A DNA stretch of 64,000 bases, taken from positions 249-64,248 of the forward strand of contig NZ_AOJD01000021.1 of the NCBI RefSeq assembly GCF_000337415.1, given 5' to 3'. This DNA comes from Halorubrum tebenquichense DSM 14210 (lineage in GTDB: Archaea > Halobacteriota > Halobacteria > Halobacteriales > Haloferacaceae). Of this stretch, positions 55,061-63,123 are shown one piece after another (the stretch's first letter is position 1; each line of letters starts with the position of its first letter). The notes under the pieces are model-generated. The model was not told the DNA's origin and ran no database searches. It was given only the letters and a program-made list of their open reading frames with translations. The position numbers were made by a program, and so were the translations under genes.

Positions 55061-55996
55061 ATGCAAACGATCGACCGCGGGTCGGCGGGGTCGGCCCGCG
55101 TCGCGATCGTCGGCGGGATCCACGGCGACGAGCCCGCCGGCGTGCGGATAGTGAGACGCCTCGCGGACGAAATCGGTCCGGTCGAGGGCGGCGACGAGCG
55201 GACCGCCGGCGACGGAACGACCGACGGCGAGGCGGAATCGGAGGGGCTCGTCCGGCTCATCATCGCCAACGAGCCGGCGGTAGCGGCCGAGACGCGCTAC
55301 ACGGACGCCGACCTGAACCGGGCGTTCCCGGGCGACGCCGACAGCGACGAGTACGAGCGCGCGCTGGCGGCCCGGCTCGCGGCCGAGCTGGAAGGGTTCG
55401 ACGCCGTGCTCGCGCTCCACACCTCCCACAGCGCGCCGCCGCCGTTCGCCATCTTCAGCGACCTCACGGAGTCGGTCCGGCGCACGGTCACGGGGCTGCC
55501 GGTCGACCACGTCGTCGACGCGAGCGGGCTGCGGTCGACGACGCTCGACTCCACGGTCCCGCACACCGTCTCGATCGAGGTGGGCAGGCAGGGCAGCGAG
55601 GAGGCGGTCGAGTTCGGCTACGAGGCGTGTCTCGCGTTCCTCCGCGTCCACGGCGCGCTCGCGGACGAGCCGCCGACCTTCTCGGAGACGACCGTGGTGG
55701 CCGGCCGCGAGGAGGTGCCGAAGGGGGGCGGAGAGCCCCACGTCCACTTCGCGAACTTCGAGCCGATCCCGGAGGGCGCGGTGTTCGCCGAGGACGACGT
55801 GTACACCCACCGCGTCGAGGAGCCGGGGGTGGTCCCGATCCTCGCCAGCGAGCGCGGCTACGACGACATCTTCGGCATGTACGGCCACGTCACCGGCGTC
55901 GTGAAACCGCCGGGGGAGGGCGAGAACCGCGTGTACCCGATCGACGAGGGGGACGAGAGGGGCGAGGGGGACGTGGGGGACGACGCGGACGAGTGA
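55061..55996 (+). CDS. Succinylglutamate desuccinylase / aspartoacylase family hydrolase
   Basis: 311 residues, M14-like zinc hydrolase. Zinc ligands: His21 and Glu24 in GGIHGDEPAG, and the later LHTSHSAPPP His. Also TDADLNRAFPGDAD (substrate carboxylate site) and SIEVGRQGSEE. The C-terminal beta domain carries HFANFEPIPEGAVFAEDD. The Asp/Glu-rich tail is low complexity. The substrate is an N-acyl amino acid or related amide, not defined. GATTTATGAG (55029-55038) is the TATA box about 27 nt upstream. Confidence 0.9.
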   Translation: MQTIDRGSAGSARVAIVGGIHGDEPAGVRIVRRLADEIGPVEGGDERTAGDGTTDGEAESEGLVRLIIANEPAVAAETRYTDADLNRAFPGDADSDEYERALAARLAAELEGFDAVLALHTSHSAPPPFAIFSDLTESVRRTVTGLPVDHVVDASGLRSTTLDSTVPHTVSIEVGRQGSEEAVEFGYEACLAFLRVHGALADEPPTFSETTVVAGREEVPKGGGEPHVHFANFEPIPEGAVFAEDDVYTHRVEEPGVVPILASERGYDDIFGMYGHVTGVVKPPGEGENRVYPIDEGDERGEGDVGDDADE

Positions 55997-56066
55997 GAAA
56001 CGGACCGGGAGAGAACGGGACGAACCGAAACTGACGGAGGCGGCGCGAACGGAACGCTCGTCGTCG

Positions 56067-56444
56067 CTACTTGGCGGTCGGCGTGATGTCGCCGACGGCG
56101 TCCATCACCTGGACCGCGGCGCTGGCTGCGAGGCCGCGGGCGACCTCGTCGGTGTCGGACTCGGCGATGCCGGCGTCGAGGTCCTCGGGGTCCGGCGTGA
56201 ACCCGGCGGACACCGGGTGGCCCGCCGGCGGGTTGACGGCGACGGTCGCCTGCGGGCCGTTCGCGCCGACGGACAGTTCGGAGCCGACGGCGTAGCTGTC
56301 GGGGAGATACGATTCGGTTCGCGAGACGATGCCGGCGACCGCGCGCCGGAGCTGCCGTTCTTGGTCCGGAGAGAGGTCGACGGCCGCGGGCGAGCCCGCG
56401 TCCGTCACACCCGGTGCCCCGGCGTACGGGTTGTTGCCGTTCAT
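56067..56444 (-). CDS. DUF5811 family protein
   Basis: 125 residues. Conserved-looking features: MNGNNPYAGAPGVTDAG at the start, QERQLRRAVAGIVSRTESYLPDSYAVGSELSV, and VAVNPPAGHPVSAGFTPDPEDL. No membrane segment. The family is haloarchaeal and has no assigned role. It lies 73 nt downstream of pdaD on the same strand, and co-transcription is possible. Confidence 0.82.
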   Translation of the reverse strand: MNGNNPYAGAPGVTDAGSPAAVDLSPDQERQLRRAVAGIVSRTESYLPDSYAVGSELSVGANGPQATVAVNPPAGHPVSAGFTPDPEDLDAGIAESDTDEVARGLAASAAVQVMDAVGDITPTAK

Positions 56445-56517
56445 TCGAAGACACGACTCGTACGCGGCAACGAGTCAAAAAGGCGTCGGCGGCGGCGACC
56501 GGAGCCGGCCGCCCGCG

Positions 56518-57063
56518 TCACAGGACCGGTTCGGACTCGCCGTAGGCGGCGATCACCACCGCGGTCGCGTAGCGGTCCGGCTCGGCGGCGACCGTCTCGA
56601 CGCGCGTCTCCCGGTCCGGAAGTTCCCAGTCGCGGAGGTCGGCACCCGAGTCGAGACCCGCCCGGATCCGGTCGCGGACGCCCTCCGGGTCCTCGCCGGT
56701 CACCTCGTAGAACAGGCCGGGACCGGGACCGGTCGCCCACCCCAGCCCCGCGACCGCGTCGGGGCGGCGGCGGGGCGCGCGCTTCGACTCGGCCCCCTCG
56801 GCTCCCGCGCGGCCGCCCTCCCGGAAGTCGACCGCGTCGCCCGGGCCGACCGTCCGGCGCGCCTCGACGACCGTGAGCCGGTTCCCCGCGGGACCCAAGT
56901 CCGGTGCTTCGGAGACCGCCTCGACGGTCGCCTCGGCGGGGACGACGGAGGAGACCGCCACGAGGTTGTAGTTGTGGAGGTTCGCGTCCGCGAGCGCGGC
57001 GTCGTAGGAGGCCATCGCCGTGTCGGCGACCCCGACGCCGCCGGCGACGTGGATGGTGTTCAT
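56518..57063 (-). CDS. pdaD: Pyruvoyl-dependent arginine decarboxylase
   Basis: 181-residue proenzyme that self-cleaves to form a pyruvoyl group and makes agmatine for agmatidine/polyamine synthesis. Probable cleavage at Ser38-Ser39 in NYNLVAVSSVVPAEA, then ARRTVGPGDAVDFREG, a long Arg/Ala-rich insertion (about residues 85-100), GLGWATGPGPGLFYEVTGED and C-terminal YATAVVIAAYGESE. In archaea agmatine is needed for tRNA-Ile modification. The upstream 75 nt separate it from a structured repeat. Confidence 0.9.
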   Translation of the reverse strand: MNTIHVAGGVGVADTAMASYDAALADANLHNYNLVAVSSVVPAEATVEAVSEAPDLGPAGNRLTVVEARRTVGPGDAVDFREGGRAGAEGAESKRAPRRRPDAVAGLGWATGPGPGLFYEVTGEDPEGVRDRIRAGLDSGADLRDWELPDRETRVETVAAEPDRYATAVVIAAYGESEPVL

Positions 57064-57137
57064 CGACGACAGATCGGCGACGGGCGCGGTAAGGGGTTAC
57101 GAAGCGGGTCGGACGACCGTCTCGAACGGAGTCGACT

Positions 57138-57442
57138 GCGGTGGCGCGCGCCTGCGAGCGTGCCGCCGAAGGCGGCCGCGAGTCAGCACGCGCGAGGGAG
57201 TCGGCGGCGACCGAAGGGAGCCGCCGACGAGGCTGGGGAGGCGTGAGGTGCTGTGCGGAGCGGTGCGGGGTGGGACTCGAAGGGGCAGCCGCGTGGACGA
57301 AGACGCGCGACGTAAGGACCGCAAGGAGCGAGCGGAGTGAGCGACTGAGGACCGCAACGAGCGCATCGAGTCCTCGCGGCTGGGGCTTCGGTAGTCGTGT
57401 TCACAACATCACCCGCGTCGTAGCGAGCGGCTGGGGCTTTGG
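57138..57442 (+). ncRNA. Dispersed structured-RNA candidate, copy 3
   Basis: Same architecture in the 449-bp gap between pdaD and pan: GCGGTGGCGCG at the 5' end, hairpin GCCGCC-GAA-GGCGGC, stem GTCGGCGGC (57200-57208) with GCCGCCGAC (57220-57228), invariant GGGACTCGAAGGGGCAG, and a shorter main stem CAGCCGCG (57286-57293) with CGCGGCTG (57375-57382), then a mismatch and GGAC/GTCC. Tail motifs are at 57380-57391 and 57431-57442 (51-nt spacing; the second reads CTTTGG instead of CTTCGG). This is the most decayed copy. Confidence 0.6.
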
Positions 57443-57512
57443 ACGTGTCCGCTGTCAATAATTCGTCGACAGAAACGCTACAGAACTCAAAATCGACCGC
57501 CGGCCGACACGT

Positions 57513-58736
57513 CTAGTACTGGTAGTTGATGACCTGCTCGTCCTCGGTGTCGGCGTCCCGAAGCTTGTCGCGGGCGGCCTCGAAGTCCGCCTGCCGCACC
57601 TCGGTGCGACCGTCGCGGATGGCGAACATCCCGGCCTCGGTCGCCAGCGAGGCGATGTCAGCGCCGCTGTACCCGTCGAGGTCGCTCGCGACGACGCCGA
57701 GGTCGATGTCGTCGGCGACGTTCATGTCCCGCGTGTGGATCTCGAGGATGCGCTCGCGGCCCTCCGGGCCGGGCTCGGGCACCTCGATGAGGCGGTCGAA
57801 GCGGCCGGGGCGGAGTATCGCCTCGTCGAGCATGTCGAAGCGGTTGGTCGCGGCCATGATCCGGATCTCGCCGCGGTCGTCGAAGCCGTCCATCTCCGAA
57901 AGGAGCTGCATCATCGTCCGCTGGACCTCGGCGTCGCCCGAGGTCTTCGAGTCGGTCCGCTTGGCGGCGACGGCGTCGATCTCGTCGATGAAGATGACCG
58001 CGGGTTCGCGCTCGGCGGCGAGTTCGAACAGGTCGCGGACGAGCCGCGCGCCCTCGCCGATGAACTTCCGGACGAGCTCCGAGCCGGCCATCTTGATGAA
58101 CGTCGCGTCCGACTCGTTGGCGACCGCCTTCGCCAGCATCGTCTTCCCGGTGCCCGGCGGGCCGTGGAGGAGGACGCCGCTCGGGGGTTCGACGCCCACC
58201 TTCTCGAACTGCTCGGGGTTTTCGAGCGGGTCCTCGACCGCCTCGCGGACCTCCCGGATCTGGTCGTCGATCCCGCCGATGTCGGCGTAGGTGACGTCCG
58301 GGGACTCGGTGACCTCCATCGCCTGCGCCCGGGAGTCGGTCTCGTCGTCGAGCACCTGCTGGACCGCGAAGGAGTCGTTGATCGCGACGCGGTCGCCGGG
58401 ACGGAGGTCCTCGTCGAGCCGCGAGGCGGCCTGCGTGAGCACCTCCTGGTTGTTGCCGTGCTGTTTGATGACGACGCCGTCGTCGGTGATCTCCTCGACG
58501 GAGGCGATATACAGCGAGGAGGTCTTCAGCACCTCGTTCTCGCGTTTCAGCTGCTCGACGTCGTCCTTCAGCTCGCCGCGGCGTCCCTCGGCGTCGGCGA
58601 GCCGGTCCTCTAATTCCTCGTTCACCTGAACGATCCGCCGGAAGTGCTGGCGGATCGCTTCCAGCCGCTCCGCGTCGCTCATCTCGGGGTCGAGCTCCAA
58701 CCGCGGGCGGTCGGGCAGTGAGGGGCTGTGAGACAT
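57513..58736 (-). CDS. pan: Proteasome-activating nucleotidase
   Basis: 407-residue AAA+ unfoldase that feeds the 20S proteasome. Coiled coil at about 20-75, OB domain at about 76-125, Walker A GPPGTGKT (192-199), Walker B AVIFIDEIDA (about 246-255) and Arg-finger region LRPGRFDRLIEV. Pore loop is KFIGEGARLVRDLFELA with FIKMAGSELV. The C-terminus ends NYQY, which is not the exact HbYX consensus. The 260-bp gap upstream contains promoters for this gene and the divergent HalX gene. Confidence 0.95.
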   Translation of the reverse strand: MSHSPSLPDRPRLELDPEMSDAERLEAIRQHFRRIVQVNEELEDRLADAEGRRGELKDDVEQLKRENEVLKTSSLYIASVEEITDDGVVIKQHGNNQEVLTQAASRLDEDLRPGDRVAINDSFAVQQVLDDETDSRAQAMEVTESPDVTYADIGGIDDQIREVREAVEDPLENPEQFEKVGVEPPSGVLLHGPPGTGKTMLAKAVANESDATFIKMAGSELVRKFIGEGARLVRDLFELAAEREPAVIFIDEIDAVAAKRTDSKTSGDAEVQRTMMQLLSEMDGFDDRGEIRIMAATNRFDMLDEAILRPGRFDRLIEVPEPGPEGRERILEIHTRDMNVADDIDLGVVASDLDGYSGADIASLATEAGMFAIRDGRTEVRQADFEAARDKLRDADTEDEQVINYQY

Positions 58737-58919
58737 TCGTTATGCTCGGATAAGATGCGGGCGTAAATGTGCCTTTGGGTCACGGAGAGACCGTTGGCTC
58801 GGCGAGCGCGACGCCGCGGGCCCGATCGTCGCGCGCCTCTCTCGCGTGGGCGACAGCCGGATATCAGATCGAGTAATCAGAGGTGAAGTTTTTAACTCAA
58901 GACGGGGCAAGGCCACCGT

Positions 58920-59000
58920 ATGGACGCACGCACGGCGGACGGACGCGCCGGCCCGGCACTCGCGAACCGAGAGCCGCGGACCGGGAGGACCCTCCCATGA
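58920..59000 (+). CDS. 26-codon leader ORF coupled to the HalX gene (candidate)
   Basis: ATG 58920 opens a 26-residue Arg/Gly-rich ORF ending RTLP with TGA 58998-59000, overlapping the HalX ATG (ATGA). A TATA box TTTTTAAC (58889-58896) is 28 nt upstream, so a leaderless transcript would begin exactly at this ATG. The HalX start would then be reached only by coupling or by an internal Shine-Dalgarno (GGGAGG), which is itself in the inverted repeat GGGAGGACCCTCCC. It may be a regulatory leader. Confidence 0.42.
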   Translation: MDARTADGRAGPALANREPRTGRTLP

Positions 59001-59554
59001 CGGAGGCTCCGGACGCGACCGTCCTCGCAGTCGACGACGAGCCGGACCTCGCGGAGCTGTACCGGGTGTACCTCGACCCGGCCTACGACGTACGGATCGC
59101 GACCGGCGGTCAGGAGGCGATCGACGCGATGGACGACGCGGTCGACGTCGTCCTCCTCGATCGCCGGATGCCCGACATGTCGGGCCACGAGGTGTTATCG
59201 GAGATCCGCGGCGAGGGGTACGACGCCCGCGTGGCGATGCTGACCGCGGTCGAGCCGGACGTCGACATCGTCGAGATGCCGTTCGACGACTACAAGACGA
59301 AGCCGGTCACCAAGGAAGACCTCCTCACGCTCGTCGAGGTGCTCCTCCACCGGGCCGCCTTCGACGAGCAGAGCCAGGAGTTCTTCGCGCTCGCCTCGAA
59401 GAAGGCGGCGCTGGAGGCCGCCGGCACGACCAACTCCGAGGAGTACGAGGAGCTCATCGAGCGGATGGAGTCCGTTCGCGTCGAGGTCGACGACACGCTC
59501 GATCACCTCTCCGCGCGGGACGCGTTCGTCGAGGTCCCCGGCGAAGTGCCGTAG
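58997..59554 (+). CDS. HalX-domain response regulator
   Basis: 185 residues. Receiver domain (about 8-118) with acidic pocket DDEPD, phospho-acceptor Asp in VVLLDRRMPDMSG, Thr in VAMLTAV, and Lys in DYKTKPVTKEDLL. The C-terminal HalX domain (about 125-180, FFALASKKAALEAAG, EEYEELIERMESVRVEVDDTLDHL) is specific to haloarchaea and lacks a classical DNA-binding helix. No histidine kinase is adjacent, so the partner is unknown. Start ATG 58997 overlaps a candidate leader ORF. Confidence 0.92.
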   Translation: MTEAPDATVLAVDDEPDLAELYRVYLDPAYDVRIATGGQEAIDAMDDAVDVVLLDRRMPDMSGHEVLSEIRGEGYDARVAMLTAVEPDVDIVEMPFDDYKTKPVTKEDLLTLVEVLLHRAAFDEQSQEFFALASKKAALEAAGTTNSEEYEELIERMESVRVEVDDTLDHLSARDAFVEVPGEVP

Positions 59555-59581
59555 CGCGGGGCGCGACCGCCCACAGGCCGA

Positions 59582-59866
59582 TTACTCGATTCGAAGGTCG
59601 CCGTCCGTTCCCGATTCGCTGGCGTCTTCGTCCCACTCCAGTTCGAACTCGACGCTGAGCTCGCCCGGCCCGTCGGCGGGCCCCTCGCGCTCCGCCTTCA
59701 CCTCGAAGGTCGGGCGGGCGGGCGGGTCGAGGGTCGTCGACTCGTCGCCGCGCGCCAGCGTGATGGCGTCGCCCGCGTCCAGCGAGTCCGCGACCGTTCG
59801 AAGGTACGCGGCGATCTCCTCGCGGCTCCGGCGGCGCTCCGACTCGAAGAGGACTTCCTCTGTCAT
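59582..59866 (-). CDS. amphi-Trp domain protein
   Basis: 94 residues. The N-terminal helical part (MTEEVLFESERRRSREEIAAYLRTVADSLDAGDAITL) and a following amphipathic strand region (LSVEFELEWDEDAS) match the small amphi-Trp family of haloarchaea. The conserved Trp is in FELEWDED. No function is known. It converges on the HalX gene with 27 nt between stops. Confidence 0.85.
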   Translation of the reverse strand: MTEEVLFESERRRSREEIAAYLRTVADSLDAGDAITLARGDESTTLDPPARPTFEVKAEREGPADGPGELSVEFELEWDEDASESGTDGDLRIE

Positions 59867-59965
59867 ACCCGCCCGTAGGCGGCGGCGGAAGATAAACCTC
59901 GCCGCGCCGCGGTTCGGAAGCGCCGCCCCGGACCGTTTTGTGGTACCGGGTCGAACTCCCGCGGT

Positions 59966-60379
59966 GTGTCCCTCCCCGACCCGCTCCGCACGGCCGTCGC
60001 CGTCGCCGTCTACTGGACGGCGATCGCCCTCGGCGGGAGCGTGCTCCTCGCCGCCCCGACGAGCCCGCTCGTCACGATCCCGGTCCTCGGCGGCGGCGCG
60101 GTCGTCGCGCACGCGGCTCGCGCCGACCGGCTCGTCGAACTCGGCTACGCGGTCGGGACGATGTGGGTCGCCGTGCTCGCGCTGTCGCTCGGCGGTGGCG
60201 TCGTCGATTTGGTCGCGGCTCCCGACGGACAGATCGCGCCGCTGGCGGACTACCCGGTCCCCGCCGCGATCGGGACGGTCGGGCTGTTCGGCGTCCTCCT
60301 CGTCGCGTACGCGGCGTTCCTCCGCCGGAGCGCCGAGCGCGACGCCGCCGAGTCCGGGGGGAACCGGTCGACTCCTTAG
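59966..60379 (+). CDS. Four-helix membrane protein, unknown function
   Basis: 137 residues from GTG 59966. About four helices: TAVAVAVYWTAIALGGSVLLAA, LVTIPVLGGGAVVAHAA, VGTMWVAVLALSLGGGVVDLV and AIGTVGLFGVLLVAYAAFL. The short charged tail ends GGNRSTP. The stop TAG (60377-60379) lies within a 28-bp sequence duplicated from the neighbouring aminopeptidase gene, so the last residues may be recently altered. No recognised family. Confidence 0.7.
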   Translation: MSLPDPLRTAVAVAVYWTAIALGGSVLLAAPTSPLVTIPVLGGGAVVAHAARADRLVELGYAVGTMWVAVLALSLGGGVVDLVAAPDGQIAPLADYPVPAAIGTVGLFGVLLVAYAAFLRRSAERDAAESGGNRSTP

Positions 60380-60556
60380 AACCCGTCCTCGAAGACGAAC
60401 GTCCCAGTTACACCTTCTTCCCGGCCTCGCTCCGCTCGGCCGGCAAAAATCTGTACCAAAAAACCGCACACCCGAGGACGACCAATCGACCCGAACGAAG
60501 ATCAATCAACCCGAACGCCGACCGCCTCAGAACCCGTCCTCGAAGACGAACGTCCC
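60378..60556. repeat. 28-bp direct repeat flanking the convergent gene ends
   Basis: A 28-bp sequence starting AGAACCCGTCCTCGAAGACG is found at 60378-60405 and exactly at 60529-60556. The right copy is the 3' coding end of the M29 aminopeptidase (minus strand, FVFEDGF plus stop region). The left copy is non-coding on that strand. Between them is an unusually A-rich spacer with CAAAAATCTGTACCAAAAAA (60444-60463), which on the minus strand gives a T-rich terminator, and a second short repeat ACCCGAACG (twice). Confidence 0.9.
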
Positions 60557-61606
60557 GTTCCGCTGGACGACCTCGCCGTCGACCTCGATGACGGAGTCCT
60601 CGCTCATGTCGACGATCATGTCGACGTGCTCGGCGGACTCGTTGACCGCGTTCTCCTCGCCGACCGTCTCGGGGTACGCGGAGCCGACCGCCATGTGGAC
60701 GGTGTCGCCCATCTTCTCGTCGAACAGCATGTTGTAGGTGAACCGGTCGATCTGGCGGTTCATCCCGATGCCGAGTTCGCCGAGGTGGCGCGACCCCTCG
60801 TCGGTGTCGAGGATACCGGAGAGGAGGTCCTCGTTGCGCTCGGCGGAGTGCGAGACGACCTCGCCGTCCTCGAAGCGCAGGCGGACGCCGTCGATCTCAC
60901 GGCCGTAGCGGTACAGCGGGAGATCGAAGTGCACCTCGCCGTCGACGCCGTCGCGCGTCGGCGCGGTGAACACCTCGCCGCCCGGGAGGTTCGCCTCGCC
61001 GTAGTCGTTGAGCGTCGAGTTGCCCGACACGTCCAGCGTGAGGTCGGTCTCGTCGCCCGACGCGATCCGCACCTCGTCGGCGTCGTCGAGGATCTCGACC
61101 ATGTTCGACTGGAACTCGCGCTGTTCGTCCCAGTCGAGGGAGACGGCGTCCCAGACGAAGTTCTCGTACGCCTCGGTGCTCATCCCGGCGAGCTGCGCGT
61201 GGCTCGCGGTCGGGTACTGGGTGAGACACCACGTCTTCGAGAGGCGCGTCCGCTTGACGTCCTCCATCGCGCGGTTGTACGCGGCGTTCGTCTCGGGGTC
61301 GACGTCGGCGTCCTCGGTGGCGTTCGCGCCGCCGCGCGCGATGACGAAGGCGTCGGCCTCCTCGTAGAGCGCGCGCCGGTGGCTCGGCTCCGTGAACTCG
61401 TCGGCGGAGCGCTTGAAGGCACGCTGGGCGCGCTTCGAGTAGTTGAGGTACACCGGGTTCGCGCCGCGGTCGCCGCAGACCTCGTGGAGCGCGACCGCGA
61501 GGTCCTCGGCCTCCTTGGGCAGCTGGATGACCACGTCGTCGCCCGACTCGATGCCGGTGGAGTGGTCGGCGATGATCTCGGCGTGTTCGCGTACGCGTGC
61601 GTCCAT
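60527..61606 (-). CDS. M29-family aminopeptidase
   Basis: 359-residue thermophilic-type metalloaminopeptidase (AmpS/AmpT). Domain signs: MDARVREHAEIIADHSTGIESGDDVVIQLP, LAVALHEVCGDRGANPVYLNY, NLPGGEVFTAPTRDGVDGEVHFDLPLYRYG (metal-site Glu), HLGELGIGMNRQID and the closing DTVHMAVGSAYPET with HVDMIVDM. It removes N-terminal residues from peptides, possibly downstream of proteasomal breakdown. Start ATG 61606 is the family start; longer open frames upstream are antisense artefacts of the M48 gene region. Confidence 0.93.
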   Translation of the reverse strand: MDARVREHAEIIADHSTGIESGDDVVIQLPKEAEDLAVALHEVCGDRGANPVYLNYSKRAQRAFKRSADEFTEPSHRRALYEEADAFVIARGGANATEDADVDPETNAAYNRAMEDVKRTRLSKTWCLTQYPTASHAQLAGMSTEAYENFVWDAVSLDWDEQREFQSNMVEILDDADEVRIASGDETDLTLDVSGNSTLNDYGEANLPGGEVFTAPTRDGVDGEVHFDLPLYRYGREIDGVRLRFEDGEVVSHSAERNEDLLSGILDTDEGSRHLGELGIGMNRQIDRFTYNMLFDEKMGDTVHMAVGSAYPETVGEENAVNESAEHVDMIVDMSEDSVIEVDGEVVQRNGTFVFEDGF

Positions 61607-61741
61607 GTCGTCGGGTTTCGCGGCCGGGGAATTACCGCTTTTCCTTCCGGCGCGTCGGGCGGGGGACCGCGAGAGCCGCGAGGACCGCCGCGACGCGCCC
61701 CGGCCGCAACGCGTTTGCCCCGCCGCCGCGTAGTCCCGTGT

Positions 61742-62728
61742 ATGTCTCGGCTGGCGTTCCGCGGGGCCGCGGCGGCGGTCGGCGTCGTCCTGCTCGCCGC
61801 CTACCTGACCGCGGCGCTGTTCGTCGCCGACCTGCTGCGGGCGGTCTGGGCGGCCCGCCCCGACCTCCCGGTCCTCCTCGCGCTGCTGGCCGCCGGCGCG
61901 CTCGGCTCGGCGTACCTCAGTTACCGGGTCGGGACCGCGCAGGTTCTCGCGAGCCTCGACGGCGACCGGCTGCCCCGGGAGCGCGCGCCGGACCTCCACC
62001 GTCGGGTCGACGCGCTCGCGGCCCGGATGGAGGTCGCGCGGCCGACGCTGTACGTCACGGACACGCGCGCGCCGAACGCGTTCGCGGTCGGCGGCGGGTC
62101 GGGCGGCGGCGCGCTGGTGGTCGACCGGTCGCTGTTCCGGCTGCTCTCCGCCCGCGAGATCGAGGCCATCCTCGCGCACGAGCTGGCACACTTGGAACGG
62201 CGCGACGGGTTCGCGGTCGCGATGGCCGACGGGATCGGGCGCTCGGCGGTCGGACTCGCCACCGTGGCCGCGCTGCCGGCGCTGCTCGCGCTGTCTGGGC
62301 TCGCCGCCGCCTCGGCGTGGATCCGGGGTCGACCGAGCGACCGGTCCGGACCGTTCGCGCGGCTCCACCGCGCGCTCGCCGGGGGGCTGTTCGCGGGGTT
62401 CGTCCTGACGACGCTCCTCTCGCGGTCGCGGTCGCGCAAGCGGGAGTTCGCCGCGGACGACCGCGCGGCCGAGGTGACCCGCGACCCGATGGCGCTCGCG
62501 CGGGCGCTCCGCCGGATCGAGCGCGCGACCGAGCCGACGTGGCCACTCGCGCCGTTCTCGACGCACAAGCGGACCGAGGACGCGGCCGAGCGGTGGCTGT
62601 CGACCCACCCGGCGACGGACGAGCGCGTCGAGCGGTTGCGGCGACGGGCCGAGTCGCAGGGGCCGACACGGCGGATCCCGGCCGGGCCGTCGGGCCGAAC
62701 CGGCAGGCGCGAGCGAGCGTATCGGTGA
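61742..62728 (+). CDS. htpX: HtpX-like M48 membrane metalloprotease
   Basis: 328 residues. Two N-terminal helices (about 8-35 and 42-62) are followed by the zinc motif HELAH (146-150) in ILAHELAHLERRDGF. The third ligand Glu is in KREFAADDRAAEV. Another helix pair lies between them. It degrades misfolded membrane proteins in the HtpX model. The C-terminus is Arg-rich (RRIPAGPSGRTGRRERAYR). ATG 61742 is 30 nt after a GC-rich spacer. The structured repeat copy 4 begins 30 nt after the stop. Confidence 0.92.
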   Translation: MSRLAFRGAAAAVGVVLLAAYLTAALFVADLLRAVWAARPDLPVLLALLAAGALGSAYLSYRVGTAQVLASLDGDRLPRERAPDLHRRVDALAARMEVARPTLYVTDTRAPNAFAVGGGSGGGALVVDRSLFRLLSAREIEAILAHELAHLERRDGFAVAMADGIGRSAVGLATVAALPALLALSGLAAASAWIRGRPSDRSGPFARLHRALAGGLFAGFVLTTLLSRSRSRKREFAADDRAAEVTRDPMALARALRRIERATEPTWPLAPFSTHKRTEDAAERWLSTHPATDERVERLRRRAESQGPTRRIPAGPSGRTGRRERAYR

Positions 62729-62757
62729 GTCCGGCGTCCCACGGTCCCCAAATTCGT

Positions 62758-63113
62758 GCGGTGGCGCGTGCCTGCGAGCGTGCCGCCGAAGGCGGCCGCG
62801 AGGCAGCACGCGCGAGGGACGCGGCGACCGGAGCGAAGCGAAGGGAGCCGCGAGGCTGGGGAGGCGTGAGGCGCGGTCGCTGTGCGGGGCGGGACTCGAA
62901 GGGGCAGCCGGGAGGCGAGGCGCAGGCGACGTAAGCACTGGAAGGAGCGAGCAACGCGAGCGACTGAAGCGCGCAACGAGCGTGCGCCTCGCCTCCCGGC
63001 TGGGGCTTCGGTGGTCTCAGTCGCTGATTTCGTTGTCCTCTAACGAGTGTCTGGGGCTTCGGTGGACTCAGTCACCGAGTTCGGCGTCCCGTAATAACCA
63101 TCTAAGACTTCGC
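62758..63113 (+). ncRNA. Dispersed structured-RNA candidate, copy 4
   Basis: Begins 30 nt after the htpX stop and converges on the DUF6293 gene. Parts: GCGGTGGCGCGTGCC, outer stem GCGCGTGC/GCACGCGC with inner GCCGCC-GAA-GGCGGC, stem CGCGGC (62820-62825)/GCCGCG (62847-62852), invariant GGGACTCGAAGGGGCAG, and a perfect 20-bp main stem (62905-62924 with 62983-63002). The tail motif occurs at 63000-63011, 63051-63062, and as a decayed third unit (CTAAGACTTCGC) at 63102-63113, each exactly 51 nt apart. Transcription unproven. Confidence 0.66.
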
Positions 63114-63123
63114 TGACCGCGTC

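Noticed and set aside
57097-57461. Hypothetical proteins encoded inside the dispersed elements
   Set aside because: Frames are Arg/Ser/Pro-rich, differ in frame and strand between copies, and are not conserved, whereas base pairing is.
60527-62938. 803-codon minus-strand frame joining the aminopeptidase with sequence up to the RNA element
   Set aside because: Only the 359-residue part from 61606 has family similarity; the remainder is antisense to htpX and includes the repeat.
62758-63113. Elements as non-autonomous transposons (MITE)
   Set aside because: No terminal inverted repeats or target-site duplications are visible at the borders of the four copies, although transposition by another route cannot be excluded.
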